From contig CAIMEK010000210.1 in NCBI GenBank assembly GCA_903839965.1, forward strand, positions 1 through 7,450: a DNA stretch of 7,450 nt, in the 5' to 3' direction. The number at the start of each line of letters is the position of its first letter. Position 1 is the first letter of the stretch. The stretch comes from an uncultured Acetobacteraceae bacterium. GTDB lineage: Bacteria > Pseudomonadota > Alphaproteobacteria > Acetobacterales > Acetobacteraceae. The notes under the pieces were generated by a model. The model worked only from the letters and a program-made list of their open reading frames with translations, was not told the DNA's origin and searched no databases. Both the position numbers and the translations under genes were made by a program. Below, piece after piece: positions 6,134-7,450 of this stretch.

Positions 6134-7066
6134 TCAGCGGACGGCGCGGAACACCCGCAGCCAGTTGCCGGCGCAGACCTGCTCGACCTCCGCGGCGCTC
6201 ATGCCGCGGCCGCGCAGGGCCTGGGCGAGGTCGGGATGGCGGGCGAAGTCGGGCATCACCCGCTCGGCGACGCCGGCCGGCATGTCGGTGCCGATGCCGA
6301 CATGGGCGATGCCAATGGCGTCGATCAGGCGGAACATGTGCTCGATCATCGCCGCCAGCGGGTCCGGCTCGGGCCACAGGATGGCGATCCAGGCGCCGAC
6401 GACGCCGCCGCTGTCGGCGACCATGCGGGCGTAGTCGCCGCTGATGAAGCGCTTGTGGCCGCCGTGGGGGCGGTCCGGCCAGGCCAGGTTGGCGTGGGTG
6501 CACAGGAACGGTTTGCCGGCCGTGCGGGCGACGCCGCGCACCACCGCCTCGGTGCAGTGGGCGACGTCGACGATGATGCCGAGGCGCTCCATGCGGCGCA
6601 CCGCGGCGGCGCCGAATTCGGTCAGCCCGCCATGCACCGCCGGCTCGGTCTGGATGTCGCCCAGCTCGTTGGCGACGTAGTGCACGGGCTGGATGCAGCG
6701 CACCCCGCGCGCGGCCATGGCGTCGAGCCGGTCGAGGTCGCCTTCGAGGAAGTCGCCGCCTTCCACCGCCAGCACGATGGCGGGATCGTCGGGGGTGATC
6801 TCGTCCGGCTCGCGGGCGATGCGCCAGCCCGAGGCGACGTAGGCGTCGAGCTGTTCCACGGTGGCCGCCAGGCATTCGCCGGGCTCGGCCTGGCGGAACT
6901 GCTCGATGCGCTGCTCCACCGGGTGGCGGCGCAGCACCGGGCCGTCGGCGACGGCGGCGACCACGCAGGCCGCCAGCCCGGCCGGGCGCATGCTGGCGAG
7001 CACGGCGGTGTCGACCGGGGTGCCGGCGCGCATCCGGCCGGCGTGGGTGTGCATGTCGATGATCAT
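6134..7066 (-). CDS. Membrane-dipeptidase-family (peptidase M19) metallohydrolase
   Basis: This is a 310-residue amidohydrolase-fold protein of the M19 (renal dipeptidase-like) family. It shows the family's landmarks in order: an N-terminal metal motif HTH (His6, His8), VEGGDFLEGD with the bridging-type Glu102, GLTEFGAAAVRRMERLGIIVDVAHC with His170, CTHAN with His191, HKR (204-206), GIGTDM with Asp261, and the C-terminal GNWLRVF. The expected reaction is cleavage of dipeptides using two metal ions; some relatives act on D-residue or other amide substrates. M19 enzymes usually carry HxD at the first motif, and here the second residue is His8. The protein has no signal peptide or lipobox and should be cytoplasmic. 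The ATG at 7066 is chosen because MIIDMHTH is the usual family start; upstream in-frame sequence to an ATG at 7183 looks non-coding. The ribosome site is weak. The gene diverges from map. Confidence 0.88.
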   Translation of the reverse strand: MIIDMHTHAGRMRAGTPVDTAVLASMRPAGLAACVVAAVADGPVLRRHPVEQRIEQFRQAEPGECLAATVEQLDAYVASGWRIAREPDEITPDDPAIVLAVEGGDFLEGDLDRLDAMAARGVRCIQPVHYVANELGDIQTEPAVHGGLTEFGAAAVRRMERLGIIVDVAHCTEAVVRGVARTAGKPFLCTHANLAWPDRPHGGHKRFISGDYARMVADSGGVVGAWIAILWPEPDPLAAMIEHMFRLIDAIGIAHVGIGTDMPAGVAERVMPDFARHPDLAQALRGRGMSAAEVEQVCAGNWLRVFRAVR

Positions 7067-7234
7067 TGCGCCAGCCTGGACCGGCGGAGGGTTGGCGGCA
7101 AGCCTGCGCGGCGCGGGTTTGTGCAGTGCGTACGGAACAGCCGTCCCATGCTGGTACTTGCACCGGCCCTGCTGCTTGCGCATGTTGCCGCAGGGTCAGG
7201 CCCGGCACATGGCGGGCGGAGAGCAGGGCAAATC
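7067..7234. promoter_or_regulatory. Divergent spacer between the M19 dipeptidase gene and map
   Basis: These 168 bp must hold start signals for both genes, but I could not read a convincing sigma-70 promoter. One imperfect hairpin is visible: CCCTGC-t-GC (7167-7175) with GC-c-GCAGGG (7187-7195), 11-base loop, ending 39 bases before the map start, so it could lie in the map leader. AGGG at 7225-7228 is the likely map ribosome site. Confidence 0.4.
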
Positions 7235-7450
7235 ATGGACGGCGGCGCGGACGCACGGCGGATCACCATTCACCAGCCCGAGGATTTCGCCGGGATGCGG
7301 GCCGCGGGCCGGCTGGCGGCCGAGACACTCGACATGATCGGCGAGCATGTGCGGCCCGGGGTGACCACCGGCGAGCTGGACGTGCTGTGCGACACCTTCA
7401 TGCTTGCCAACGGCGCCATTTCGGCCAGCCTGAACTACCGCGGCTTCCCG
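7235..7450 (+). CDS. map: Methionine aminopeptidase, type I (partial, N-terminal 72 residues)
   Basis: The frame opens with MDGGADARRITIHQPEDFAGMRAAGRLAAETLDMIGEHVRPGVTTGELD and continues to the right edge with SASLNYRGFP. This matches the start of type I methionine aminopeptidase: the I-x-x-M-R-x-A-G-R-L-A helix (about 17-27), the VRPGVTTGELD turn (39-49) and the LNYRGFP strand (about 66-72) that precedes the first active-site histidine. The enzyme removes the initiator methionine from nascent cytosolic proteins and is normally essential. The metal ligands (two Asp, His, two Glu) lie beyond the window. The ATG at 7235 has AGGG six bases upstream; the nearby ATG at 7209 is out of frame. The short N-terminus before the first helix fits proteobacterial MetAP without an SH3-binding extension. 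Confidence 0.93.
   Translation, partial: MDGGADARRITIHQPEDFAGMRAAGRLAAETLDMIGEHVRPGVTTGELDVLCDTFMLANGAISASLNYRGFP

Noticed and set aside
7133..7139. CGGAACA as a further copy of the 577-687 repeat
   Set aside because: Only seven bases match, and the same string also occurs inside a coding region near 1514. This is chance level.
6039..7208. A 389-codon minus-strand frame over the dipeptidase gene
   Set aside because: It is a frame-shadow with arginine/proline-rich translation. The M19 motifs are all in the other minus-strand frame.

Overview
The window is very GC-rich, gene-dense bacterial chromosome with short gaps and Shine-Dalgarno-led ATG/GTG starts. The protein set (tandem gamma-glutamyltransferase-like enzymes, a 230-residue 'DNA-3-methyladenine glycosylase I' lacking the zinc site, an M19 dipeptidase, a type I methionine aminopeptidase) suggests an alphaproteobacterium. 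Acetobacteraceae/Rhodospirillales is the most likely group, judged from protein style and base composition rather than from a database search. I see no rRNA, tRNA, CRISPR array, phage gene or intact transposase.

Layout. A minus-strand NHL beta-propeller protein runs off the left edge (1-479). A 272-bp divergent spacer (480-751) holds a 111-bp double-hairpin element with perfect 12-bp inverted ends (577-687). A small two-CBS-domain protein follows on the plus strand (752-1171). It converges with two tandem minus-strand genes of identical length (532 aa each, 12 bp apart) that encode paralogous Ntn hydrolases of the gamma-glutamyltransferase family (1185-2783 and 2796-4394). A 181-bp divergent spacer with three consecutive perfect stem-loops (4460-4548) separates this pair from a plus-strand exported dienelactone-hydrolase-like enzyme (4576-5373). 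Next on the same strand is a DNA-3-methyladenine glycosylase I family protein (5438-6130). It ends 3 bp from a convergent minus-strand M19 dipeptidase (6134-7066). A 168-bp spacer leads to the 5' part of map, methionine aminopeptidase, on the plus strand, cut by the right edge (7235-7450).

How the genes relate. The two GGT-like genes form a clear operon made by tandem duplication. Both keep the autoprocessing/catalytic threonine. However, by comparison with E. coli GGT, both lack the residues that hold the alpha-amino group of a gamma-glutamyl substrate, and the promoter-proximal copy also lacks the arginine and Ser-Ser pair that hold the alpha-carboxylate. They are therefore probably amidohydrolases or acylases with a different substrate, and the copies have diverged from each other. 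Several neighbours are hydrolases, but they lie on different strands and I see no proof of a shared pathway. I found no clearly new multi-gene system. The best leads are the diverged GGT-like pair, the 577-687 double-hairpin element and the stem-loop cluster at 4460-4548.
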